A stretch of DNA of 64,000 bases, taken from contig JAWLBI010000001.1 in NCBI GenBank assembly GCA_041394985.1, forward strand, positions 2,790,001-2,854,000, given 5' to 3'. The notes below the pieces were generated by a model. It searched no databases, was not told where the DNA came from, and saw only the letters and a list, made by a program, of their open reading frames with translations. This document shows, piece after piece, positions 7,461 to 15,174 of this stretch. Source of the DNA: JAGLON01 sp041394985. Its GTDB lineage: Bacteria; Zixibacteria; MSB-5A5; GN15; JAAZOE01. The position numbers were made by a program, and so were the translations under genes. Positions within the stretch are counted from its first letter, which is position 1. Every line of letters begins with the position of its first letter.

Positions 7461-9038
7461 TTACTCAACCATCAATGTTTTGATAACTTTGGCCATCTCT
7501 TCCGGTTCTTCCTTGGCCACCTTCTGCATCTTGTCGACCAGCTTCGGCTGACGCCTTTGTATTTCGATTTCCGGCTCTTCCTCCACCTGGATGCCGATAT
7601 CGTTGCCTTCAGATACGACGCCGCGGTCTCTTCCCGCGCTTGTTACTTTCGGCATCGGAGGAAGTATTTTGCCGATTCCTTCAAAGAGCCGTCTGATTTT
7701 CTTGCGGACATACAGCAACAGTATCAGAGCGCCGAGAATCATGAAGACTTTCTTGCCGATATCATAATAGAATTCTCGAGTGTACTGGTCATCCAATAGC
7801 TTCTGCTGATCCGTCAGATACGATTTGTCGAATGCAATATTGACGATCTCCAATTGGTCGTTGCGATCACCAGAAAATCCGACGGCATTTTTCACTATTG
7901 CCGATAGTCTGTCGAGTTCTTCCTGCGGTCTCGGTTCATATACTGTTTCCAGCACGCCATCCGCATTTTCAATTTCTTTATATGTACCGTCGATGAGCAC
8001 GGCAACCGATACGCGATCGATGGTCCCGACCGCATTGCTGAGTGTCTCGACGGTTTTAGAGACTTCATAATTTGTCACGGTGACTTCTGAGGTGTTCTCG
8101 GCATTATTCTCGGCTTCTTCCGCGCCTTTCTTCGATTCTTTATCAGACTGCTCGGTCTTTTGCTCCGACCGGACGGCCGTTAAATTCGGATCGTAACTCT
8201 CCGACGTCTTCGCATACTGCTGGAAGTTCAATTCGGCCGTAACGCGGACAATCGATTTACCCGGGCCGAGTACGCCATCGAGCATTGTCTGGGCCTTGTG
8301 CTCGAGATCATCTTCGACCGAACGCGTCATATCGATTTGCGTGGCCGACAGCGCACCGACGCCGTCATCTCCGAATCCGGAGGATATCATATTGCCATCA
8401 TAATCGAGAATCGTAATATTACTCGGCCTGAGCCCCTCGACTGAGGATGCGATCAAGTGCGTGATACCGCCTGCATGAGATTTCGATAATCCGCCGCGAT
8501 GTTTCAATTTGAGGACAACCGAGGCGGTTGCCTCTTCCTGCTGCTCGGCGAACAGACGCTCCTCGGGTATCACGATGTGCACACGGGCCGTCTGGACTTC
8601 GCTCAGTGAACTGATCGTCCTCGCCAATTCGCCTTCCAGCGCACGCCGGAAGTTCAACTGCTGAAGGAAATCGGTCATACCAAGATTACTCTCGTCGAAA
8701 ATCGAGTATCCGACAATCCCCGAATTCGGCAGCCCCTGCGAGGCCAACGACAGTCGCGCCTCATACAATTGGCTTTCGGGTACTTCGATTGTCGTCCCAC
8801 CGCCGGTAATCTGGTACGGAATGCTATTGTCAGCCAGATAACGCGTAATCTCGGCCGCCTCAGATTGTTCAAGATTTGAATACAGCGGAAGATAGGTGAC
8901 TTTACCAAGCCATCCGGCGACTGCTACGATTCCGAAAACGAGACCGACGACGACAGCCACCAGCATGACGACCTGGCTCAGCGACATCCGCTTGACGAGT
9001 TCTGATATTTGTCCAAATACTTGCTTGAGATATTCCAT
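7461..9038 (-). CDS. fliF: Flagellar MS-ring protein FliF
   Basis: A 525-residue inner-membrane ring protein on which the basal body is built. One transmembrane helix lies at about 21-44 (VVMLVAVVVGLVFGIVAVAGWL). The ring-building domains follow (YLPLYSNLEQSEAAEITRYL; ELARTISSLSEVQTARVHIVIPE). A charged low-complexity linker contains many Glu, Lys and Asn residues. The second transmembrane helix is near residue 430 (VFMILGALILLLYV). The cytoplasmic tail ends EEMAKVIKTLMVE, the FliG-binding peptide. It lies between fliE and fliG in the flgB operon. Length and topology match the family. Confidence 0.98.
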   Translation of the reverse strand: MEYLKQVFGQISELVKRMSLSQVVMLVAVVVGLVFGIVAVAGWLGKVTYLPLYSNLEQSEAAEITRYLADNSIPYQITGGGTTIEVPESQLYEARLSLASQGLPNSGIVGYSIFDESNLGMTDFLQQLNFRRALEGELARTISSLSEVQTARVHIVIPEERLFAEQQEEATASVVLKLKHRGGLSKSHAGGITHLIASSVEGLRPSNITILDYDGNMISSGFGDDGVGALSATQIDMTRSVEDDLEHKAQTMLDGVLGPGKSIVRVTAELNFQQYAKTSESYDPNLTAVRSEQKTEQSDKESKKGAEEAENNAENTSEVTVTNYEVSKTVETLSNAVGTIDRVSVAVLIDGTYKEIENADGVLETVYEPRPQEELDRLSAIVKNAVGFSGDRNDQLEIVNIAFDKSYLTDQQKLLDDQYTREFYYDIGKKVFMILGALILLLYVRKKIRRLFEGIGKILPPMPKVTSAGRDRGVVSEGNDIGIQVEEEPEIEIQRRQPKLVDKMQKVAKEEPEEMAKVIKTLMVE

Positions 9039-9070
9039 GTCAAATCCTATTTGATTAGAACATCAACTGG

Positions 9071-9376
9071 TTACATCGGCATCCGAATGATGTCCGAATA
9101 TGCCTCCAGTAATTTTTTCCTGATTTCCAACAACAGATCAAATGAAATACCGGCCTTTTCCGCCGCTATCATGACCTGATGCAAATCAGCCGCCTCACCC
9201 CGTACCAATTTTTCCTGCGCCTCGCCGGCTTCCATCTGTAATGAATTCACATTATTGATGGCGTTCGAGAGAAAATCTCCGAAATTCTCGCCGTCTTCTT
9301 TCGGCTGGACAATATTTTTGGTCAGGCTCGATAAATCGGGCATGACCGGCCGGGGACCAATCTTAATCGGATTCAT
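9071..9376 (-). CDS. fliE: Flagellar hook-basal body complex protein FliE
   Basis: A 101-residue junction protein linking the MS ring and the proximal rod. The C-terminal family signature is clear: FGDFLSNAINNVNSLQMEAGEAQEKLVRGEAADLHQVMIAAEKAGISFDLLLEIRKKLLEAYSDIIRM. The ATG at 9374-9376 overlaps the stop of the preceding orf107 by 4 nt (ATGA), so the two are translationally coupled. fliF begins 32 nt downstream. It is exported by the flagellar system and so has no signal peptide. Confidence 0.96.
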   Translation of the reverse strand: MNPIKIGPRPVMPDLSSLTKNIVQPKEDGENFGDFLSNAINNVNSLQMEAGEAQEKLVRGEAADLHQVMIAAEKAGISFDLLLEIRKKLLEAYSDIIRMPM

Positions 9377-9696
9377 GCCGTCAAATCCACTTTCAGACCC
9401 GTGAGGGTACTCTCGCCTACTTTGGCGTTAGTACCGTAGATGCGAGTCGATTCGGGGGAATCACCATAGCGCGCGAAATGCTCGATAAGCGCCGTCTTCT
9501 CTTCCGATGAGAGGACACCCGCCAAAATAGAGGGTGATTTCGCCGCCTTGACGGATACGCTGTTGTCGTCTTTCATGCCCGGCAGCGTAATCGTACCCTG
9601 TTGCGCCGCCTTGTTCAGGTCGAATTCGGCCTGACGATTCTTCAGTTGTTGACCGGACTGCCTGTAGGCTTCAACCGGTGTCGCATTAATTCTCAC
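9373..9696 (-). CDS. Unknown small protein inserted between flgC and fliE
   Basis: A 107-residue protein not recognised as any named flagellar component. The first half is polar and Gln/Ala rich (MRINATPVEAYRQSGQQLKN) with no signal peptide or membrane helix. The second half contains a predicted helix (LSSEEKTALIEHFARYG) and ends TGLKVDLTA, resembling the short beta tail that closes rod and hook-type proteins. It is translationally coupled to fliE by an ATGA overlap and starts 28 nt after flgC. By position it is probably a rod-assembly or export accessory factor. That is inference from context; the gene itself is well supported by the operon packing. Confidence 0.75.
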   Translation of the reverse strand: MRINATPVEAYRQSGQQLKNRQAEFDLNKAAQQGTITLPGMKDDNSVSVKAAKSPSILAGVLSSEEKTALIEHFARYGDSPESTRIYGTNAKVGESTLTGLKVDLTA

Positions 9697-9724
9697 AATC
9701 CTTCTCCTTCACATGGGCCGGATA

Positions 9725-10219
9725 TTAAATATCCAGCGCGTCCTTGACCATCTCTTTTGACGAAGATATGGCCATGGCATTCGCTTCATACGCGCGATTG
9801 GCCGATATCATATCGACCATCTCGTTAATCAGCTCGATATCCGGCATCCTGACATACCCCTCCTCGTCGGCGTCGGGATGACTCGGATCATACACAAGTT
9901 TATAGGCGTCCGGACCCGCCGCCTGCTCTTCCGAACTCGTAATCGCCACGTCGCCGTAGGTACGGGCGCCAATCGGATTACCTCGGAAATGCATATTGTT
10001 GGTGCGGGCCAAATCCGCGAAGCTTTTTTCCAGAACCGTATTGAATGGCAATTTTTCATCCTCCGCGGATACTTCCAATCGCTTGCGGCGATACGGGCCG
10101 CCATCCTCAGTTTGTGTCGTCTCGACATTGGCTATGTTTTCCGATACCACATTCATCTTGCGACGCTGTACCGACATGCCGGTGCCGGAGATTTCAATCG
10201 ATGAAAAGATGCCTTCCAT
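9725..10219 (-). CDS. flgC: Flagellar proximal rod protein FlgC
   Basis: A 164-residue rod subunit. The N-terminus contains IEISGTGMSVQRRKMNVVSENIANVETTQTEDGGPYRRK, the FlgC form of the rod motif. The C-terminal helix is MPDIELINEMVDMISANRAYEANAMAISSSKEMVKDALDI. The segment YKLVYDPSHPDADEEGYVRMPDI is diagnostic of FlgC. It starts 5 nt after flgB and precedes orf107. Length is slightly above the common 135-150, owing to the loop between the rod motifs. Confidence 0.97.
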   Translation of the reverse strand: MEGIFSSIEISGTGMSVQRRKMNVVSENIANVETTQTEDGGPYRRKRLEVSAEDEKLPFNTVLEKSFADLARTNNMHFRGNPIGARTYGDVAITSSEEQAAGPDAYKLVYDPSHPDADEEGYVRMPDIELINEMVDMISANRAYEANAMAISSSKEMVKDALDI

Positions 10220-10224
10220 ATGTC

Positions 10225-10638
10225 CTACCTGCCTGTGATCGCTTTTTCAAGCGTGTTCACTTTTTTCTTGAGTAGCTGTGCGCCGATCGTATAGCGCATC
10301 TGATTGACTGCCATATTGGTCACTTCATTATCGACATCGACGCCATTCAGATCATCCTCGGACTCGGCCGCATGTTCGATGACTTTGATTTCCCGGTTCG
10401 GCCCGGAATTACCGAGATGCCCGGAATGCGTCGTCTTCATGGGCAAAACCGATCCCTTGCCGATGGCCTGGTTGACTTCCTCTTTGAAATCAATATCCTT
10501 GGCCGCATATTCGGGCGTCGAGGCATTCGCCAGGTTACCCGATATCAGCTTGTGCCGATACGATGCCAGATCCAGATACTTCGACAAGTTGTTGAATCCG
10601 GTCTTTTCCCAAATCTGTGACTTTAAAACACTACTCAT
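10225..10638 (-). CDS. flgB: Flagellar proximal rod protein FlgB
   Basis: A 137-residue rod subunit and first gene of the large flgB-fliJ operon. It contains LDLASYRHKLISGNLANASTPEYAAKDIDFKEEV and ends VDVDNEVTNMAVNQMRYTIGAQLLKKKVNTLEKAI, both typical of FlgB. I place the start at 10636-10638 (MSSVLKSQIWEK). A GGAGAA ribosome-binding site precedes it. The possible upstream start at 10686 would add a hydrophobic stretch foreign to the family and would place the sigma-54-type promoter inside the gene. flgC follows after 5 nt. Confidence 0.96.
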   Translation of the reverse strand: MSSVLKSQIWEKTGFNNLSKYLDLASYRHKLISGNLANASTPEYAAKDIDFKEEVNQAIGKGSVLPMKTTHSGHLGNSGPNREIKVIEHAAESEDDLNGVDVDNEVTNMAVNQMRYTIGAQLLKKKVNTLEKAITGR

Positions 10639-10660
10639 ACAATTCTCCGCACACCAGATA

Positions 10661-10678
10661 AGCAAGGACAATGCCAAA
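10661..10678 (-). promoter_or_regulatory. Sigma-54-type promoter of the flgB-fliJ operon
   Basis: The minus strand reads TTGGCATTGTCCTTGCTT. The -24 GG and -12 GC are exactly 10 nt apart and both TTGGCA and TTGC match the consensus. The predicted transcription start is near 10650, about 12 nt before the flgB start codon. The same element type occurs before flgF. Confidence 0.78.
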
Positions 10679-10715
10679 CCTGCCATGCGAAGCGTATCTT
10701 GTTGTTTGATTATGC

Positions 10716-10736
10716 GTTACATTGATACAATGTAAC
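10716..10736. promoter_or_regulatory. Perfect 9-bp palindrome upstream of the flgB promoter (candidate activator site)
   Basis: The arms GTTACATTG and CAATGTAAC are a perfect inverted repeat with a 3-nt ATA spacer. Its centre is about 75 nt upstream of the predicted flgB transcription start, a usual distance for a sigma-54 activator binding site. It also lies 23 nt beyond the motB stop, but no T-run follows on either strand, so a terminator is less likely. The role is inferred from position and symmetry. Confidence 0.55.
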
Positions 10737-10758
10737 CGGAGACTGGCCGCATTCGGGC

Positions 10759-11571
10759 CTATTCGGGAAGAATATTCCCGGTATCGACGGTATTTATTTC
10801 CGGGGGTGTTCCGACCAGTGCGCGAACCTGTTCGATCGCGAAATCCTGCAAATCGTTGCCCGGTTCGGCGGCAGATAATTCCATCGTTTGAACGACAATA
10901 TCGACGCGGCGGTTGCGGGCCCGGTTTTCGATGGTCGTATTCGGGACATAGGGCCGATACGATGCATATCCGACGGCCGAAATTTTTTCCGGCGGGAAAT
11001 TGTGCTGATCGATGAGATAGCGCACGATCGTCGTCGCACGAGTTGTCGACAGTTCCCAGTTGGATGGAAATTCCCGAGTCGCTATCGGACGGCTGTCGGT
11101 GTGACCTTCGACGCGCACATGATTGGGCATGTTGACGATATCCCTCGCTACGATATCGAGAAGCTCGCGCGCGCGCGGCTTTAATTGGGCCTGACCTTCG
11201 TCGAACATGGCCGATTCCATAATATGAATCGTCAGCCCGCGCTCATTGACCTCGGTGACAATATCGCCTTTTCGTCCGAGCAATGCGACATCGCCCAGCA
11301 CACGCGTTTGCAGCATGCTCAGATCACCGACTTTCAATAATCCGTGACCGGTGTAGTCGCTTTCATTGAGATGCTTGAGCACCGACGGCCCGCCTTTGAG
11401 GATTCCTTTGAGCGCCTCGGACACCTTGCCGAACTGCTTGGCATCGATCTGCGACATGGAGTACATGACAATGAAAAACGCCAACAAGAGAGTAATCAAG
11501 TCGGCATACGTCAACAGCCATCTCTCGGGATTGTCTTGCGGGATATCGTCTCTGCGGCGGCGGCGAAGCAT
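10759..11571 (-). CDS. motB: Flagellar stator protein MotB
   Basis: A 270-residue stator subunit anchoring the motor to peptidoglycan. After a basic N-terminus (MLRRRRRDD) one transmembrane helix contains the ion-binding aspartate in TYADLITLLLAFFIVMYS (Asp24). The plug region and an OmpA-type peptidoglycan-binding domain follow. The latter shows VNMPNHVRVEGHTDSRP, SNWELSTTRATTIVRYL and NRARNRRVDIVV. The ion used (proton or sodium) cannot be decided from the sequence. It starts 2 nt after motA, so the two are co-transcribed. Confidence 0.96.
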   Translation of the reverse strand: MLRRRRRDDIPQDNPERWLLTYADLITLLLAFFIVMYSMSQIDAKQFGKVSEALKGILKGGPSVLKHLNESDYTGHGLLKVGDLSMLQTRVLGDVALLGRKGDIVTEVNERGLTIHIMESAMFDEGQAQLKPRARELLDIVARDIVNMPNHVRVEGHTDSRPIATREFPSNWELSTTRATTIVRYLIDQHNFPPEKISAVGYASYRPYVPNTTIENRARNRRVDIVVQTMELSAAEPGNDLQDFAIEQVRALVGTPPEINTVDTGNILPE

Positions 11572-11573
11572 AA

Positions 11574-12446
11574 TCAGCCTACATTCGTGAATGATTCGAA
11601 CTTATTGCGCCGCGATTTGACGTCTCGATATTCTTCTTCATATTTCTTGCGGCGCTGCTCGCGTTCGGCCTTGCGGCCGAAGTTGGCCTCGCGGACATCC
11701 GGCTCGATGAATGACATGAGCTTGGAGCGAATGATTCGAGGATTCTCGCCGGATTGAATAGCGATGATGCCGTCGATAATGAGATCGAGATTCGCGGCTT
11801 CTTCGTCGTGGCGCATACGGAGCTTATCGCCAATCGGCAAATACACCAGGTTGGCCATCGAAATACCCCACAGCGTCGCGATGAATGCGCCGGCTATGGC
11901 AGTCGCCATACGAGCCGCATCACCGGTATTCGACAGTGTGTGGACAAGGCCCAATACCGTTCCGATAATACCAAGGGTCGGCGAAAATCCACCGAGCGCT
12001 TTAAAGAGAGCGATGCCCTGACGATGCCGCTCGGCGATGTATGTAACTTCGGTCTCCAGAATCTGCCGCATGTCGTTGCTGTCGGTGCCGTCGATGACGA
12101 GCTGAATCGCCTTCCGCAGGAAGGGATCGCCTATTTTCTTGAGATCTTCTTCGAGGCCTAACACACCTTCGCGGCGAGCCTTTTCGGCCATGACGGTAAT
12201 GTCAGCGATAGTTCTGGCGGAATCCGGTTTGTTGCCGAAGAATGCGATCCTCAGGAGGGTCGGGATATTGCGAAGGGTCCGAAACGATGTCGTAACCGTC
12301 GCAGCACCGATGGTGCCGCCGATAACCAGAATCATAGCGGGAGCCTGGAACACGGCACTGAAATGACCGCCTTCGAGGTAATAGGCGAAGAAGATCGCCC
12401 CGATTCCGACTATCAATCCTATTATAGTTGCAAGATCTAATCGCAC
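11574..12446 (-). CDS. motA: Flagellar stator protein MotA
   Basis: A 290-residue inner-membrane stator protein that forms the ion channel with MotB. Two transmembrane helices occur near residues 6-25 and 33-50, and two more near 145-205 (LGGFSPTLGIIGTVLGLVHTL; AIAGAFIATLWGISMANLVYLPI). The large cytoplasmic loop between pairs contains RREGVLGLEEDLKKIGDPFLRKAIQLVIDG, the family signature. The C-terminal cytoplasmic tail is unusually rich in Arg, Lys and Glu and about 30 residues longer than in short MotA proteins. A strong sigma-28-type promoter lies about 60 nt upstream. Confidence 0.97.
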   Translation of the reverse strand: MRLDLATIIGLIVGIGAIFFAYYLEGGHFSAVFQAPAMILVIGGTIGAATVTTSFRTLRNIPTLLRIAFFGNKPDSARTIADITVMAEKARREGVLGLEEDLKKIGDPFLRKAIQLVIDGTDSNDMRQILETEVTYIAERHRQGIALFKALGGFSPTLGIIGTVLGLVHTLSNTGDAARMATAIAGAFIATLWGISMANLVYLPIGDKLRMRHDEEAANLDLIIDGIIAIQSGENPRIIRSKLMSFIEPDVREANFGRKAEREQRRKKYEEEYRDVKSRRNKFESFTNVG

Positions 12447-12503
12447 GTGCTACATCCTGTAATTCGACAGTATAAAAATTGCACAATCGTCCCGTTCTAA
12501 ATG

Positions 12504-12530
12504 GTATCGGCAGAAACGATTGATATTTTA
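12504..12530 (-). promoter_or_regulatory. Sigma-28 (FliA)-type promoter of motAB
   Basis: On the minus strand TAAAATAT is separated by 11 nt from GCCGATAC, close to the sigma-28 consensus TAAAGTTT-N11-GCCGATAA. The predicted start is near 12497, giving a leader of about 50 nt before motA. A second very similar element precedes the chemotaxis run at 27020-27046, which supports both. Confidence 0.75.
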
Positions 12531-12599
12531 CAGAAAAAAGTCGAATTGCGCGAACGTGTTACAATCTCAGTGCAAGGTACCCTACATTGATAACCCAAG

Positions 12600-12805
12600 G
12601 CGTAGGGGCAATTCACGAATTGCCCTCTTGCGTGTGCCCACGCCCCTTGCTGTGGGATTAGTTATCCGTTATACCGCACGGCTCCGTATGGGAAATCCCC
12701 TGTAGGGGCCGGGTCCTCCGGCCCGGATGAATCCTAAGGTGCGAGAATGTACTCGTATCGGATTATGTAAAGCCCGGTGCCCCAACCCTTCTTAGGGTTG
12801 GGATG
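12600..12805. repeat. Cluster of short dispersed hairpin repeats
   Basis: Three imperfect inverted repeats occur in tandem. GTAGGGGCAATTCACGAATTGCCC starts near 12602, with arms GGGCAATTC / GAATTGCCC, one base differing. A GTAGGGGCCGGG...CCGGCCCGG unit is at about 12702-12726. CCCAACCC TTCTTA GGGTTGGG is at about 12781-12802. The first two share a GTAGGG lead-in with elements near 13255 and 45945, indicating a dispersed REP-like family. Confidence 0.65.
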
Positions 12806-13202
12806 AGACGTTCAACCTGATAAATCGCACCTGTGTACCACACGGTTCCTCCCTTTGATCAATCACAATCACTCCAACTCCGCACCAGATTTCCAGCCCG
12901 CCCGCCTGAATAAAAAGAGGTTCTATCAATATGTCCAAAAACGCAAAAACGCCGAAAAAAATTTTTCCTATCCGAGGGATAACCCCTTGTCCCCCAACAG
13001 CAGTTTATCCACAATTCACCCCTCGAAACGATAACTGCCAGTATAACAACAACTTAATTAAACACGTAAAAAATCAACATTTATGTTGCAAGACAACGAC
13101 TTATCCCTCCGACCGAATTGTTAGGAAACGCCCGATCGGTACCAATTCGGTACAAAAAACCGCTCCTAAACCACCCTGAAGGCGATTTAATTTCAGAAAC
13201 AA

Positions 13203-13278
13203 GGCAGGTCCCTTTAGGGGACCTGCCCTACTTGTTTCTGGATTTTCAACCCTGCGGGCCGGAAGACCCGGCCCTACC
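13203..13278. repeat. Two dispersed hairpin repeats (GGCAGGTCCC and GGGCCGG types)
   Basis: The first has arms GGCAGGTCCC and GGGGACCTGCC around TTTA, followed by CTAC. The second has GGGCCGG-AAGA-CCCGGCCC followed by TACC. Each ends in the CCCTAC module seen (in either orientation) at other sites of the window. They lie just before the 3' end of the membrane-protein gene. Confidence 0.65.
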
Positions 13279-13311
13279 AAAGATTATTGCTCTCCGCGCC
13301 CTGCCCAACTT

Positions 13312-13773
13312 CTAATAATTTCTGCCATAACCAACCGAGCCGAAGACTAATACATGTATGTATAAGACAAAAATAAAAAGACAAATCCAGATGATGGTCC
13401 TTGGGCCATGATGTTTGCCAATAAAGATACCTGCGATTATGGCCAAGATCGAAATAAGTATCCCAATTGATGAAAAGACAAATATCCAGCCATATCCTTC
13501 CCAATCATGCATGCCGCCGCCCCATAATCGGATGCCTATATCATTCAACCCGATTAGCAAATATAGAATCAAAATTCGAAAATGGATTTTTAGCCTATAT
13601 CTTGGCCAAACCAACAATATTGCTAAAACGGGATATAATAAGGGGAGAACAGTGATGCCAGCGGGAGCGTTCACATGGTCATGATACACATTGGCAACGA
13701 CAAGTAATATTGCAATGCCAATAAATACAAAGGCCTTTTCAATATCTTCAGAGACATGATTAGGCCATCGCAT
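13312..13773 (-). CDS. Small multi-spanning membrane protein of unknown function
   Basis: A 153-residue, very hydrophobic protein with about five predicted transmembrane helices. Segments include FVFIGIAILLVVANVYHDHV, ITVLPLLYPVLAILLVW, FRILILYLLIGLNDIGI, IFVFSSIGILISILAIIAGIFIG and TIIWICLFIFVLYIHVLVF. I recognise no family. Its start lies only 12 nt after the stop of the NtrC-type regulator, so it could be the last gene of that operon. Its base composition is more A/T-rich than its neighbours and GC-rich repeats flank its 3' side, which may point to a recent arrival. It is probably a real gene. Confidence 0.6.
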   Translation of the reverse strand: MRWPNHVSEDIEKAFVFIGIAILLVVANVYHDHVNAPAGITVLPLLYPVLAILLVWPRYRLKIHFRILILYLLIGLNDIGIRLWGGGMHDWEGYGWIFVFSSIGILISILAIIAGIFIGKHHGPRTIIWICLFIFVLYIHVLVFGSVGYGRNY

Positions 13774-13785
13774 AAATAGCCGATT

Positions 13786-15147
13786 TTACGCTTCGCCGAC
13801 GGGTTCGGCGATGCCGTACTCGTGAAGCTTATTGCGCAAGGTCCGAGGATTAATGCCCAATATATCCGCCGCCTTCGTGCGATTGCCGTCCTGTTCTTTG
13901 AGCGTCTTAAGAATGAGCAGCTTTTCGGCCTCGTGCACCGTCATGCCGACCTCAAAATTACCGCCGCGATCCTCGATTTTGCCCAGTACGAGGGAATTCG
14001 GGAAATCCTTCGCCGTCAATACCGTGTTTTGCGATATGACAACCGCCCGCTCGATAAAATTCTCCAGCTCGCGCACATTGCCCGGCCAGTGGTATTTCAT
14101 AAATAATCGCATGGCGCTGTCATCAAGGCTCATCTTCTCCTTGCCGGTTTCATTGCAATACTTCTCGATGAAATGATCGACCAGCAGTGGGACATCGTCG
14201 AGTCGATCGCGCAGTGGCGGTACGTCTATCGGGATGACATTGAGGCGATAGAATAAGTCCTCGCGGAAATGGCCGTCAGCGATTTCCTTTTTCAAATTGC
14301 GGTTCGTCGTGGCGACAATGCGGGCGTCGACCTGCATGGTCTCGCCCGATCCGACTCGTTCGAATTCGCGCTCCTGTAACACGCGCAGGAGCTTCCCCTG
14401 CAATTTAATGGGAATCTCGGAAATCTCATCCAGGAGCAGTGTCCCGCCGTCGGCCAATTCGAAGCGGCCGCGCGTTTGCCTGTCGGCGCCGGTGAATGCG
14501 CCTTTCTCATGGCCGAACAATTCCGATTCCATCAGGCCATCGGGTAGTGCGGCGCAATTGAGCTTGATAAACTGGCGGTCTCCCCTGTCCGAATACAGGT
14601 GAATGGCTCGTGCGATGAGTTCTTTTCCGGTCCCGGACTCGCCGCTGATCATGACCGTTGAGCGGCTGGGAGCTACATTCTGAATCAGTTCGAAAATCTC
14701 GGTCATCTTCTTCGATGCCCCGACGAGCGTTTTGTACTTGTCGTTGACTTCCTGGCGGAGCATGCGGTTTTCCGACTGCATCGACATGAATTGGTGTGCC
14801 TTGCTGACGACCATCTCGACCTCATCCGGGGAGAACGGCTTGACCAGATAATCGAAGGCGCCGATTTTCATCGCCTCGACGGCGTTCTGTACCGTGCCAT
14901 AGGCGGTCATGAGAATCACGACCGTATCGGGCATGCGCTCCTTAATATATTTGAGCAGATCCATCCCGGAGACTTTGTGCATTTTGATATCCGAGAGGAC
15001 GATATCGAATTCGTTCTCAGCGAGGATATTCTTGGCCTCTTCGCCGCTGTGGGCGGTCGTGACCGTATGCTTGACACGCCGAAGCGTTTCACCGATGAAT
15101 TCATTGACCAGTTTGTCATCATCGACAACGAGTATATTCAGTTTCAT
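13786..15147 (-). CDS. NtrC-family sigma-54-dependent response regulator (FlrC/FleR-like)
   Basis: A 453-residue activator with three domains. The receiver (about 1-120) has phospho-acceptor Asp53 in IVLSDIKM and Lys in YLVKPF. The AAA+ domain has Walker A GESGTGKE and an intact GAFTGA loop that contacts sigma-54 (HEKGAFTGADRQ). The C-terminal Fis-type helix-turn-helix has NRTKAADILGINPRTLRNKL. Its partner is the PAS kinase encoded 27 nt upstream. Because sigma-54-type promoters precede flgB and flgF, I infer a FlrC-like role in flagellar class II/III control. The exact name is not certain. Confidence 0.93.
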   Translation of the reverse strand: MKLNILVVDDDKLVNEFIGETLRRVKHTVTTAHSGEEAKNILAENEFDIVLSDIKMHKVSGMDLLKYIKERMPDTVVILMTAYGTVQNAVEAMKIGAFDYLVKPFSPDEVEMVVSKAHQFMSMQSENRMLRQEVNDKYKTLVGASKKMTEIFELIQNVAPSRSTVMISGESGTGKELIARAIHLYSDRGDRQFIKLNCAALPDGLMESELFGHEKGAFTGADRQTRGRFELADGGTLLLDEISEIPIKLQGKLLRVLQEREFERVGSGETMQVDARIVATTNRNLKKEIADGHFREDLFYRLNVIPIDVPPLRDRLDDVPLLVDHFIEKYCNETGKEKMSLDDSAMRLFMKYHWPGNVRELENFIERAVVISQNTVLTAKDFPNSLVLGKIEDRGGNFEVGMTVHEAEKLLILKTLKEQDGNRTKAADILGINPRTLRNKLHEYGIAEPVGEA

Positions 15148-15174
15148 AGCCTAACCTCTGTAAAAAAATCAAAC

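Larger units (their letters stand above)
12447..13311. other. Long intergenic region with hairpin repeats, no convincing gene
   Basis: These 865 bases separate motA from the small membrane protein. They hold the motA promoter (12504-12530), a block of GC-rich short inverted repeats (about 12600-12805) and an A/T-rich stretch (12900-13100). One DnaA-box-like TTATCCACA lies at 13005-13013, and two more hairpin repeats at 13201-13280. Short open frames here have repeat-derived or low-quality sequence and I do not support them as genes. Confidence 0.7.

Noticed and set aside
10716..10736. Palindrome read as a motB terminator
   Set aside because: The stem is A/T-rich and has no T-run after it on either strand; the activator-site reading fits its distance from the sigma-54-type promoter better, though it remains unproved.
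13005..13013. Perfect DnaA-box-like TTATCCACA in an A/T-rich intergenic stretch, suggesting a replication origin
   Set aside because: Only one exact box is present, with no cluster, no dnaA/dnaN/gidA neighbours and no clear DUE arrangement. A single 9-mer can occur by chance.
12931..13179. Short plus-strand open frame in the intergenic region
   Set aside because: It is Lys/Thr/Pro-rich with no family resemblance, lacks a ribosome-binding site and covers an A/T-rich non-coding-looking stretch.
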